A DNA stretch of 64,000 nucleotides from Allobosea robiniae (GTDB taxonomy: Bacteria; Pseudomonadota; Alphaproteobacteria; Rhizobiales; Beijerinckiaceae): the NCBI RefSeq assembly GCF_900102525.1, contig NZ_FNBZ01000002.1:62001-126000 (forward strand), given 5' to 3'. The translations under genes were made by a program, and so were the position numbers. Each line of letters opens with the position of its first letter. Within the stretch, counting starts at the first letter, position 1. The notes below the pieces were generated by a model that saw only the letters and a program-made list of their open reading frames with translations, was not told the DNA's origin and did not search any database. This document shows, in pieces, positions 28,448-36,491 of the stretch.

Positions 28448-28474
28448 GACGAACGAAACCTCGCGGATGTGACA
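28448..28474 (-). promoter_or_regulatory. ECF41-like promoter for the sigma gene itself
   Basis: On the minus strand TGTCACA (28474-28468), a 16-base spacer and CGTC (28451-28448) match the ECF41 consensus exactly. The start of transcription would fall near 28441, about 30 bases ahead of the sigma ATG. Confidence 0.65.
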
Positions 28475-28545
28475 AAGATTGATTCCGGAGGTGGCGTCGT
28501 CGGATTCAAGGCCGGTGCCAGCACCGGGGTCAGAAGGGATTGAAG

Positions 28546-28941
28546 ATGTTCAGCAAAGTGATGTTTGCCACCTTGTTTGTGTCAGACCAGGACAAGGCGC
28601 TCGACTACTACACCACCAACTTCGGCTTCGAGAAGATGGCCGACAATCCGGGGCCAGAGGGTCGGTTCCTGTTGATGAGCTACAAAGGTCAGGGATGGCC
28701 GATCCTGTTGTGGCCTGGTGTGGGAGGCCGCACGGAGTCCGAGACGGATACGACGGGCACGGTCTTTCTGCAATCGGACGACCTCCGGAAGGATTTCGCC
28801 GAGCTCAAGGCGCGTGGCGTTGCGTTCGTCGAGCCGGAGCCCGAGGACTATACTTGGGGCGTGCGGGTTACCGCCTTGGATCCCGACGGCAATCGCATTG
28901 CTCTCCGGCAGCAAGGAAGCGCACGGCAGCTGAGGAAATAG
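28546..28941 (+). CDS. VOC family protein (glyoxalase/bleomycin resistance-like)
   Basis: A 131-residue single-domain VOC protein (MFATLFVSDQDKALDYYTTNFGFEK at the N-terminus; VTALDPDGNRIALRQ at the C-terminus, containing the usual final metal-ligand region). These proteins bind a metal and act on, or sequester, small molecules. The start is the ATG at 28546, with AGAAGGGA upstream. It is divergent from the ECF sigma gene and has an ECF41-like promoter, so it is the likely target gene. Its reaction cannot be told. Confidence 0.85.
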   Translation: MFSKVMFATLFVSDQDKALDYYTTNFGFEKMADNPGPEGRFLLMSYKGQGWPILLWPGVGGRTESETDTTGTVFLQSDDLRKDFAELKARGVAFVEPEPEDYTWGVRVTALDPDGNRIALRQQGSARQLRK

Positions 28942-29284
28942 CGAGCCGCAGAACGGTGCGGCCGGCAAAGATGATCTTGCCGGCTGCGCCGAAGAGCTAA
29001 ACGCATTTGGTTGGTAGCGAGGCTCTCTCCGACCGCGAGGTCGTTTAGCGCCAGAAGCAGACGTTCAAACACTGCCCACAAGCGGACCGCGCACCGGAGC
29101 AATTTTGCTACCGTCACTAGTTGGTGCGGAGTGGCGACGATTTTGAAAGGTTCGCTCGTTCACCGCTTCCGGATGCTGCGTTGAGAAACTCGAGCGATCA
29201 ATATACGAGGTATATCGGGCTTCAATTCATACGCTTCTGAATACGCAGGAGCATGCTTATCCAGCCCCTAGATTGGAGACATGC
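28942..29284. other. Intergenic region holding the GntR control site
   Basis: No gene is seen in these 343 bases. The palindromic operator at 29201-29215 and the GntR ribosome-binding site (GGAG near 29275) are the only recognisable signals. The left part may be decayed sequence downstream of the VOC gene. Confidence 0.5.
29201..29215. promoter_or_regulatory. Palindromic operator 1 of the GntR/UTRA regulator
   Basis: ATATACGAGGTATAT, a 15-base palindrome of form ATATACC-N-GGTATAT with one mismatch, lies 70 bases ahead of the regulator gene. A second copy is at 32605-32619. The size and symmetry are typical of GntR/HutC sites, so this is likely the autoregulatory site. Confidence 0.6.
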
Positions 29285-30019
29285 ATGTTGAATGCGCGCG
29301 AGGGGCAACCGCTGCACGAAGCGGTTCGTGAAGAACTCCAGCGCCGTATCGAAGCCAAGCGTTACCAGGCAGGCGATGGACTTCCATCCGCTGTGGCGCT
29401 TGCCAGCGAATTTGGCGTCAGCCTCATTACCGTCAAGCGATCCCTGAAGGACCTGAGAACGCTCGGTCTGCTGAGGACGGTGCCGGGTCTCGGCGTTTTC
29501 GTGAGGCAGAACAAGCGCTTCATCCGTGAGATCGACGTCTCCATGACCTCCCTGGAGCAGGCCATGGATTCGAAGCTGCCCCTGTCCATCACTCTCGTCT
29601 CACTGAGCTGGGAAGCGATCGGCGACCGCTCCTTCGATCTTTTCTCGCCTCCTCGCGGCCCGATGTCCTGCGTGCGAAGGGTTATCTCGATCGATAATGA
29701 GCCCATCATGTTCGACACGACCTATGTGCCCGTTCCGCTCGATCACGAGATCATGCAGGAGGTCTCGCGCAAGTTCGTCATCGACATTCTCAAGCCGACC
29801 CAGACTCCGGTCATCAACAAGCGGCTGGTGATCGATGCTGCACCGGCTTCAACTGAGGCCCAGTCCGCGTTCTCGATACCCGTGGGTTATCCCACGCTAA
29901 GGCGGCTCTACCACCTGACCACGAGGGATCCTGAATTTGCTGTGTTCGGCAGCGTAGAAGCTCCCTTCGACAAGCTTGCCTGCAATATCGAGATCCCGAT
30001 CGACGATCCCACCTCGTGA
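29285..30019 (+). CDS. GntR family regulator, HutC type with UTRA domain
   Basis: A 244-residue regulator. The winged helix-turn-helix spans residues about 8-75 (PLHEAVREELQRRIEAKRYQAGDGLPSAVALASEFGVSLITVKRSL), and a UTRA ligand-binding domain follows from about residue 90 (CVRRVISIDNEPIMFDTTYVP is typical). The start ATG at 29285 has GGAG about 7 bases upstream. It heads a module with an M24 hydrolase, a PLP lyase, an ABC importer and a deacylase. The same palindrome lies ahead of this gene and between the PLP and binding-protein genes, so it likely controls all of them. Confidence 0.9.
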   Translation: MLNAREGQPLHEAVREELQRRIEAKRYQAGDGLPSAVALASEFGVSLITVKRSLKDLRTLGLLRTVPGLGVFVRQNKRFIREIDVSMTSLEQAMDSKLPLSITLVSLSWEAIGDRSFDLFSPPRGPMSCVRRVISIDNEPIMFDTTYVPVPLDHEIMQEVSRKFVIDILKPTQTPVINKRLVIDAAPASTEAQSAFSIPVGYPTLRRLYHLTTRDPEFAVFGSVEAPFDKLACNIEIPIDDPTS

Positions 30020-30053
30020 GTGCCGAAGCCGGAACTACGGATCCAATACGCCC

Positions 30054-31265
30054 ATGACAGCCAGCCGCCATTCCGAGCCGATCGTTCCGGCTGCGATTGA
30101 GCTCCCAGCCCCTCCCTCCGGTGCCACTCCGAATGCCGAACTCGAGAGTCGCCTGAAGCGTCTCAGGGCGGAACTCGCCGAGGCGGAGATCGACGCGCTC
30201 GTCGTCACCGAGCGCAACAATTTCGAGTATCTCACCGGCCATCGGACGATGACCTGGTCATACAACGCTAGGCCGGTGCAGGCTCTTGTCACGCCGAGCG
30301 TCGTTGTCGTAATCGGCAGCACGATCGAGCAGCGCACCATCGCGGCCTCGCCGCAGAGGTTTCAGAGCCGCTTTTATTATGGCTACGCGGAAGAAGGCGC
30401 TCGCGAGACCGTCAAGGCCGTCGCCGCTGCGGTCGGCTCCAGAGGGGCTCGGATCGCGATCGACTACGGCCAGGATATGCTTGGTCGCGGCTCGCTGACG
30501 CTCGTCGACGGCATCCGCGCCCGAGGGTTCGAGCTCGTCAGCGGCGAGGCCGCGCTGTGGCGGGTGCGGATGATCAAGTCGCGTCATGAGGTCGCGCTGA
30601 AGCGGATCTCGCTGGCGATCGTCGACGACGCCTTCGATGCTGTCGTCGCACAGGCGCGGCCGGGCATGACAGAGGCCGATTTCACGCGGCAGCTCCAGGC
30701 GCGCATCGCCCTGAACGGCGCCGAGCGGCTGGACCCGATTTCCGCGCTCTTCATGAGTGGCGCGTACGACTATGCGAGGCCGTCGGGACTGCGCGCCCTG
30801 AAGGAGCATGACTATATCTGGACCGATTTCCGCTCCTGCTACGGCGGCTATTCGGCGGACCGCAACCGCATCGCCCGGGTGGGCGAGCCGAGCGAGCGGG
30901 AACGTCACCTCTACGGAGCGGTTCGCGGCCTGACGATCGAACTCGCCAGGAGCATTCGCGCCGGCGAGACCTGCGCCGACGTGCACGCGCGCTTCACGCG
31001 GGCCTGGGCCGAGACGGGGCTGCCCGCGAGCTACGGCGCCGTTTCGCGCATTGGCCATGGCGGCGGGCGCGAGGTCACCGAGCCGCCCTCGATCAGCCGC
31101 GACGACGACACGGTCATCCGGCCGGGCATGGTGCTGCACCTCGAGCCTAAGCTCGAGGAAGCCGGCGGGGTCTTCCAGTTCGAGGAATGCGTCTTCATCG
31201 GCGACGACGGGCCAGAATTCGTCGGCGCGCTCTCGCCCGAGACCATGCCGGTCATCCCCGTCTGA
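30054..31265 (+). CDS. M24 family hydrolase (Xaa-Pro dipeptidase/creatinase/ectoine hydrolase-like)
   Basis: A 403-residue protein. The N-terminal creatinase-like domain (ALVVTERNNFEYLTGHRTM) occupies residues about 25-165, and the catalytic pita-bread domain follows. All five metal ligands of the fold can be picked out: the two Asp in IWTDFRSCYGG and SADRNR, the His in GHGGG (residue 335), and the Glu in LHLEPKL and QFEEC. The second conserved His of the usual HExP motif is Thr here (residue 342). The family includes prolidases, creatinase and ectoine hydrolase DoeA/EutD. Neighbours point to opening of an ectoine-like or N-acyl compound. Confidence 0.85.
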   Translation: MTASRHSEPIVPAAIELPAPPSGATPNAELESRLKRLRAELAEAEIDALVVTERNNFEYLTGHRTMTWSYNARPVQALVTPSVVVVIGSTIEQRTIAASPQRFQSRFYYGYAEEGARETVKAVAAAVGSRGARIAIDYGQDMLGRGSLTLVDGIRARGFELVSGEAALWRVRMIKSRHEVALKRISLAIVDDAFDAVVAQARPGMTEADFTRQLQARIALNGAERLDPISALFMSGAYDYARPSGLRALKEHDYIWTDFRSCYGGYSADRNRIARVGEPSERERHLYGAVRGLTIELARSIRAGETCADVHARFTRAWAETGLPASYGAVSRIGHGGGREVTEPPSISRDDDTVIRPGMVLHLEPKLEEAGGVFQFEECVFIGDDGPEFVGALSPETMPVIPV

Positions 31266-31279
31266 CCATCACCGGGTGA

Positions 31280-32545
31280 TCACGACCGGAGGTCGATCCC
31301 GCTATTCGCCTTCACGTGCTCGGCGACGCGCGCGAAGCTGGGCTCTACCACGGGCAGGATCTCGGCTTCGATCGGGTCCTTGAACCCGCCCGACGTGCCG
31401 ATGAGAACGATCGGGCCCGAGAGCCCCGAGGCGAGGACCTGGGGCAGCGCGGCGAGCGCGGCGCAGGACGAAAGCTCCTGCCAGATGCCTTCGCGGCCGA
31501 GAACCGCCTGGGCCGCGCTGACCGAGGCGTCGTCGACGGTCAAAGCGCTGCCGCGGCCGGCCTCAAGTGCCAGGACGCCGCGGTACCCGCTGGCGGTGCA
31601 AGCGATGGAATACTGGCGCGTCTCGCCGGCTTCCACCATCGCCATCGGCTCGTTGGTCTGGACGGCGCGGTGAAGTGGGCCGCGCGCTGATGGTTCGACC
31701 GAGAAGAGGCGTGGCATATCCGGCGCGAGGCCGAGCGTGACGAGTTCCCGGAAGCCTTTCGCGATTCCGAAGAGTTGCTCGCCATATCCTGTCGGAACCA
31801 CGACCGCCCCCGGCACCACACGGCCTAGCTGCAGGAAGATCTCATAGGCGATCGTCTTGTAACCCTCCGGTCCGAACGGATGACCGGTGTGAAATGGGGT
31901 CAGGTTGCTGGTCGGATGATAGCCGGCCTGTTCGCAGATCGCTCGGACCATAGGCCACCGATGCGCCGTCTCAACCGGTACCGGGCAGGCTCCATAGGCT
32001 TTCAGCATCGCAAGGAATGTCTTGCTGATCTCGGACGGCGTCAGCACCACACAGGGCAGATTGGCCCGCGCCGCGTAGGCAGCCGTCGAAATGCCATGGT
32101 TGCCTGACGATGCGACGACGACTCCTTTCGCTCCGCTTCGGACGGCCGTGCTGACAGTGCACAGGTTGAGCCGGTCCTTGTGGCTCCAGGTCGGGTTGCG
32201 CGACTCGTCCTTGAGGAACACCGGGAGCTCGGTCGAGGTTGCAGCTGTTGAAAGTGGGATCAGTGGTGTCCCGCCTTCGCCAAAGCTCAGCATTGGGTCG
32301 AGCGGCGGCAAGAGCGGCGCCCAGCGTGCAAGGCCCGCCAAGGGCGCCTGGTCGAAAAGGCTGGTGTCGACCGCAGCATAGTCGAAGGCGATGTCGAGCG
32401 GGTAGTTCCAATGCTGCTCGCCGGAGATCGGCGCGCCGCTGATCAGAACCGGCAGCAGCGGATGCAAGGTCGCATCAGGCGCCAGGGAGCGCTGCCCCAA
32501 CGCAAGCGAGTGCGTATCCCCGGCGAATGTCACGGTCTTCGTCAT
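31280..32545 (-). CDS. PLP-dependent lyase/synthase, threonine synthase-like
   Basis: A 421-residue fold-type II PLP enzyme. The PLP-binding Lys is in NPTWSHKDRLN, the asparagine loop in SSGNHGISTAAYAA, and a glycine-rich phosphate loop in IGTSGGFKD near the end. The family includes threonine synthase, diaminopropionate ammonia-lyase and the EutB-type lyase of ectoine degradation. It is transcribed toward the M24 gene (14 bases between stops) and divergently from the binding-protein gene, with the shared operator 60 bases upstream. The start at 32545 has GGAA upstream; 32605 is an alternative. Confidence 0.85.
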   Translation of the reverse strand: MTKTVTFAGDTHSLALGQRSLAPDATLHPLLPVLISGAPISGEQHWNYPLDIAFDYAAVDTSLFDQAPLAGLARWAPLLPPLDPMLSFGEGGTPLIPLSTAATSTELPVFLKDESRNPTWSHKDRLNLCTVSTAVRSGAKGVVVASSGNHGISTAAYAARANLPCVVLTPSEISKTFLAMLKAYGACPVPVETAHRWPMVRAICEQAGYHPTSNLTPFHTGHPFGPEGYKTIAYEIFLQLGRVVPGAVVVPTGYGEQLFGIAKGFRELVTLGLAPDMPRLFSVEPSARGPLHRAVQTNEPMAMVEAGETRQYSIACTASGYRGVLALEAGRGSALTVDDASVSAAQAVLGREGIWQELSSCAALAALPQVLASGLSGPIVLIGTSGGFKDPIEAEILPVVEPSFARVAEHVKANSGIDLRS

Positions 32546-32604
32546 GTTTCCAGTGCCTGAGAGACGCGCTTCAGCAGCGTGCTGCGTGGCCGCAATTGGT
32601 ATTG

Positions 32605-32619
32605 ACATACCGGGTATAT
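32605..32619. promoter_or_regulatory. Palindromic operator 2 of the GntR/UTRA regulator
   Basis: ACATACCGGGTATAT, the same ATATACC-N-GGTATAT palindrome as at 29201-29215 with one mismatch, lies between the divergent PLP and binding-protein genes. A -35-like TTGACA (32603-32608) facing the binding-protein gene overlaps it, so binding would block that promoter. Confidence 0.6.
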
Positions 32620-32661
32620 CTGGTGCCAATGAGGCGGTCAACCAAACGGGGAACGGCGTCA

Positions 32662-33546
32662 ATGCCATCTTGGACTTTGCTCACCGGGCGCCTTGCGCTC
32701 GGTGCTTCGCTCGCGCTCGCGACTTCCGTTCTTGCCTCGACGGCCTTTGCCCAGGCGACATCAGAAACGATGCTGAAGGATCGCAAGATCACGATCGGTT
32801 TCGCCAACCAGGCGCCCTGGGGCTTCAAGGGCGAGGACGGCGAGGCGACCGGCTTCCACCCCGATCTGGTTCGTGCCGCTTTCAAGCCGCTCGGTGTCGA
32901 GAAGATCGAGCTCGTCATCGCGGAATTCGGCGCGTTGATCCCGGCCCTGGCCGCGAAGCGCGTCGACATCGTCGCATCCGGCCTCGCGATCAATCCGCAG
33001 CGCTGCAAGCAGGTCATCTTCAGCGAGCCGGACCTGGCGGTCGGCGACGGTGTGCTGGTCGCAAAGGGGAACCCCCTGAATATCCACAGCTATGCCGACG
33101 TCGTCGCGAACTCCCAGATCCGCATGGGCGGCGGGCGTGGCAGCTCGAACACGCAGAACGCGCTCGACGCGGGGATTCCGTCCTCCCAGATGACGCTATT
33201 CCAGGATGTCGGCGCCTCGGTGTCAGCGCTGACGGCGAAGCGGGTGGATGCGGTGACGATGTCGATCGGCTCGCTGATCGCCGTGATGCAGAGCCCGAAC
33301 CTGAAGGACGTCGAGCGTGCGATGCCATTCAAGCCGTTCATCAAGCCGAACGGGCAGCCTGCGCTGAACTATGCCGCGCTCGCATTCCGTCCCGCGGACA
33401 CCGAATTGCGCGATCTCTACAACAAGCGTCTGGCCGAAATGCGAAATGACGGCACGCTGGCCAAGATCATGGAGAAATACGGCTTCTCACCGACGGCCGA
33501 GATGGCGCCGCCGGCGATCAAGGCCGCGGAGCTCTGCCAAGGCTGA
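32662..33546 (+). CDS. Amino-acid type ABC transporter substrate-binding protein (SBP family 3, EhuB-like)
   Basis: A 294-residue periplasmic binding protein. The Sec signal peptide covers residues about 1-32 (ending AFAQA). The family 3 fold shows in ITIGFANQAPWGFKGEDGEATGFHPDLVRAAFKPLG and the VDIVASGLAINPQRCKQVIFSEPD stretch. Ectoine-binding EhuB is one close type in this family. The start at 32662 gives the best signal peptide; 32629 is also possible. The two permease genes follow, but no ATPase gene does. The operator at 32605-32619 implies regulation by the GntR/UTRA protein. Confidence 0.88.
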   Translation: MPSWTLLTGRLALGASLALATSVLASTAFAQATSETMLKDRKITIGFANQAPWGFKGEDGEATGFHPDLVRAAFKPLGVEKIELVIAEFGALIPALAAKRVDIVASGLAINPQRCKQVIFSEPDLAVGDGVLVAKGNPLNIHSYADVVANSQIRMGGGRGSSNTQNALDAGIPSSQMTLFQDVGASVSALTAKRVDAVTMSIGSLIAVMQSPNLKDVERAMPFKPFIKPNGQPALNYAALAFRPADTELRDLYNKRLAEMRNDGTLAKIMEKYGFSPTAEMAPPAIKAAELCQG

Positions 33547-33635
33547 AACGGCCCTGACGAGCCATGACGGGCGGGACGAGGCACGCGTTCCGCCGAACTT
33601 CGCGCGCGCCGATGCGCCGCGCTGGCGGATGAACG

Positions 33636-34289
33636 ATGATCGGCACGATGCTTTCCATCCTTCAGGGCCTGTCCGTGACCTTGCAGGTCACCTGCCTGGG
33701 CCTGCTCTTCGCCTTGCCATTCATGTTCATCTGCGGTGTCGCCCAGTACCTCGCGACGGGTTTCGCACGCTTGGCTGTTACGGCGCTGATCGAGTTCTGG
33801 CGCTCGTCGCCGGTCATCGTGCTGCTCTTTGTGTTCTACTATTCGCTTCCGGCGTTCGGGATCACGCTTCCAGCCGTGCTCGTTGGCTCGATGGTGCTTG
33901 GCCTGAATGCCGGCGGCTACGCCAGCCAGGCCGTGCGTGCTGCGTTGCAGGGGCTCGCGCCGGGCCAGGTCGAGGCAGGCCGCTCGCTGGGATTCCGGCG
34001 CCTGCCGATCCTCCTGCTGATCGAGCTGCCGCAGGCGCTGCCGATCATGATGCCGAGCTTCATCAACCAGTTCATCCAGCTCCTGAAGGGCACCTCGCTG
34101 GTCTCGCTGATCATGCTGACGGACATGACCTTCAGGGCAAAGGAGATCGCTCAGGTCACATACGATCCCGCCGGCGTCTATAGCGGCCTGCTGTTGTCCT
34201 ACCTGATCGTCTGCTACCCGATCACCCGGCTGGGACGCTGGGTCGAGGGCAGGGTCGCGCGCTCGCAGGGGGCCGCCCATGCAATTTGA
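33636..34289 (+). CDS. Amino-acid ABC transporter permease (His/Glu/ectoine type, first subunit)
   Basis: A 217-residue permease of the HisMQ/EhuC group with about five transmembrane helices. The coupling loop is ALQGLAPGQVEAGRSLGFRRLPILLLIELPQALPIMMPSFINQF, and the following LKGTSLVSLIMLTDMT run is typical. It starts about 90 bases after the binding-protein gene and overlaps the next permease gene by 11 bases. The two subunits form the channel of one importer. Confidence 0.93.
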   Translation: MIGTMLSILQGLSVTLQVTCLGLLFALPFMFICGVAQYLATGFARLAVTALIEFWRSSPVIVLLFVFYYSLPAFGITLPAVLVGSMVLGLNAGGYASQAVRAALQGLAPGQVEAGRSLGFRRLPILLLIELPQALPIMMPSFINQFIQLLKGTSLVSLIMLTDMTFRAKEIAQVTYDPAGVYSGLLLSYLIVCYPITRLGRWVEGRVARSQGAAHAI

Positions 34290-34938
34290 TCCCGCCTTCG
34301 CGATCGAGATCCTGCCGCGGCTCCTGGCGGCGATCTGGACCACCATCTGGGTCTCGATCGCTGCGTCCCTGCTCGCCGCTCTGATGGGCCTAGGCTGGGA
34401 GCTGTTGCGCCGTTCCGGCGGCGTGATCGGCGCCTGCGTCCAGTTCCTGATCGACGCGATCCGCTCTATCCCGATCCTGGCGCAGCTCTACTTCCTGTTC
34501 TTCGTCCTGCCGACCTATGGGGTGACACTGTCGGCCTACACCGTCGGCATCTTCAGCCTGGCGCTCTATTATTCTAGTTACCTCGCCGAGGTGTTCCGCG
34601 CGGGCATCGATTCTGTTGGCAAAGGCCAGTTCGAGGCGGCGAAGTCGCTGGGACTGAGCCGCGTGATCACGCTGACCCATGTCGTCCTGCCCCAGGTGTT
34701 CCGGCAGATCGCCGCGCCGATGGGCAACTACTTCGTCTCCCTGCTCAAGTCGACGCCCTATCTCGGCGTCCTTGCTGTCCCAGAGATGCTGGGCGCGGCG
34801 CTCGAGATCGCCTCCGATACGTTCCGCTATGCCGAGCCGATGATCATGCTCGGCATCCTCTTCCTCGCACTGGCCCTCAGCATCGCCTGGCTGGTCCGCC
34901 GTCTCGAACTGCGGATGCAGCGCCTTTACGAGCGCTGA
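34279..34938 (+). CDS. Amino-acid ABC transporter permease (second subunit)
   Basis: A 219-residue permease of the same HisMQ/EhuD group. It has about five transmembrane helices and the coupling loop GQFEAAKSLGLSRVITLTHVVLPQVFRQIAAPMGNYFVSLLKST. It overlaps the previous permease gene by 11 bases and lies 33 bases before the deacylase gene. A dedicated ATPase gene is missing from the module, so the importer must borrow one from elsewhere. Confidence 0.93.
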   Translation: MQFDPAFAIEILPRLLAAIWTTIWVSIAASLLAALMGLGWELLRRSGGVIGACVQFLIDAIRSIPILAQLYFLFFVLPTYGVTLSAYTVGIFSLALYYSSYLAEVFRAGIDSVGKGQFEAAKSLGLSRVITLTHVVLPQVFRQIAAPMGNYFVSLLKSTPYLGVLAVPEMLGAALEIASDTFRYAEPMIMLGILFLALALSIAWLVRRLELRMQRLYER

Positions 34939-34971
34939 TCTTCGCTGGTCCTCCGTTTCCGGGAAGCTCCC

Positions 34972-35967
34972 ATGAAAAGCCGTGTCACGAGCGCGATCGA
35001 CTTCAACGCCCTGGGCATGCAGAGCGACTATGCTCGGGTGCCCTATTCTTCGGATGTATCGGCCTATGGCTGGATCCCGGTGCCGATGGTCTGCTTCAAC
35101 GGCGGCAACGGCCCCACCGCCGTGCTGACGGCCGGCACGCATGGCGACGAATATGAAGGCCAGGTCGCTCTGCGCAAGCTGGTGCAGGTGCTGTCCCGGA
35201 CACAGGTCGAGGGGCGGGTCATCATCCTTCCGGCCTTGAACCAGCCCGCCGTGGCTGCGGGACGCCGCAATTCTCCGCTGGACGGCGGCAATCTCAACCG
35301 CGCCTTCCCCGGCACTGCCGATGGTGGGCCGACTGCGATGATCGCGCATTATGTCGCCACCGAGCTGTTCCCGATGGCGGATCTCGTTATCGATCTCCAT
35401 TCCGGCGGCAGCTCGCTGGATTATTTCACCGTGACGCTCGCTCATCCGGGGCGCGATGACGGCGAAGCGCAGGCCGTGCGACGCCTGCTGGATGTCTTCG
35501 CTGCACCCTACAGCATCATCACCGACGGGTCGGGCGGCGGCGCCAAATCAACCCTGTACGCAGCTGCCGAGCAGTGCGGCGTTCCAGCTATCTCCACCGA
35601 ACTCGGCAGCGGAGCGACGTTGTCACGCCATGGGTTGGCCATCGCGCAAGATGGTCTTGCCCGAGTTCTCCGTCAGTATGGCATTGCGCCCGACCTTGAG
35701 GTCCCGCAGCCAGAGCGCACGCAGTTCGTGAAATTCATCCGCGAGGGAGCAATCTACGCACCCTGCCCGGGGCTCTTCGAGCCCTTCGTGGCCACGGGAG
35801 AGCAGGTCGAGGCGGGTCAGGTGGCCGGCCTCGTCCACCGCTTGGAAGATGTCGGCTCCGACCCGGTCGAGCTACGCTTCAAGGCGAATGGAACCGTTGC
35901 CTACCGGCGGTTCCCGACGCTGACGGCAACCGGGGATGCACTCTTCGGACTGATGGTTGTCCAGTGA
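34972..35967 (+). CDS. Succinylglutamate desuccinylase/aspartoacylase family deacylase (DoeB/EutE-like)
   Basis: A 331-residue M14-like zinc hydrolase. Zinc ligands are in TAGTHGDEYEGQ (His, Glu) and VIDLHSGGS (His). The substrate-carboxylate Arg is in GGNLNRAFPG. Overall layout and length agree with DoeB/EutE, which removes the acetyl group from N-alpha-acetyl-diaminobutyrate in ectoine breakdown. With the M24 hydrolase, PLP lyase and EhuBCD-like importer nearby, the product is probably a free diamino acid or similar compound. It is the last gene of the importer operon. Confidence 0.85.
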   Translation: MKSRVTSAIDFNALGMQSDYARVPYSSDVSAYGWIPVPMVCFNGGNGPTAVLTAGTHGDEYEGQVALRKLVQVLSRTQVEGRVIILPALNQPAVAAGRRNSPLDGGNLNRAFPGTADGGPTAMIAHYVATELFPMADLVIDLHSGGSSLDYFTVTLAHPGRDDGEAQAVRRLLDVFAAPYSIITDGSGGGAKSTLYAAAEQCGVPAISTELGSGATLSRHGLAIAQDGLARVLRQYGIAPDLEVPQPERTQFVKFIREGAIYAPCPGLFEPFVATGEQVEAGQVAGLVHRLEDVGSDPVELRFKANGTVAYRRFPTLTATGDALFGLMVVQ

Positions 35968-35985
35968 ACCCGCACGGATAGGCTT

Positions 35986-36480
35986 CGCCACTTCCGGACA
36001 TTGGGTCACCGCCCGAAAGCGGACGTTGGCCCTCGGCTCAGGCAACGTCTGTTAGCGACCCAACTCGGACCTTGAGCTGATCCGCTGTCGGGCTATCCGG
36101 CTTGCGTCACGAGCCGCGAGACTGCCTCAATCCCAATCCCATTCTGACTGAGCCAAGCGGGCCCGTAGGGAACGTAGCCAAACGGCGAACCCGTTGGTGA
36201 CGAAATTATCTCTGATCAGATCGCGGTCTTGTGGTGAAGCATCGAAGTCAGCGAACCTTGTCGGCCCGGAAAACGACATCTGGATCGAGCACTGAGAGAA
36301 GCGCGTCGAAGTCGCCGCCCCGCGCCGCCTCGAGAAAGGCTTCAACCAGTTTCCGCTGCTTGGCTCGAACGGTATTTTCAAAGATGGGCGGACCTTGCAC
36401 GCGGCGGCGCGCGCGACTTGCGAGTTGGCGCGTTGCCTCGACGGAGCGGCCAACGACGGGAGCGATCCCCTCATAGGATA
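35986..36480 (+). repeat. Duplicate of 26675-28008 with an 837-base internal deletion
   Basis: Positions 35986-36257 match 26675-26946, and 36256-36480 match 27784-28008; both copies have the same orientation. The deletion joint has the bases CC in common. Part 1 has about five substitutions, and part 2 none that I can see. The left end follows the deacylase stop by 18 bases, and the right end abuts an IS21-like fragment. Confidence 0.95.
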
Positions 36481-36491
36481 GCGCAGCCTGA

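Noticed and set aside
36127..36474. 115-codon open frame across the duplicate
   Set aside because: It joins the tail of the SRPBCC gene to an out-of-frame piece of the sigma gene at the deletion joint, so it is an accident of the rearrangement.
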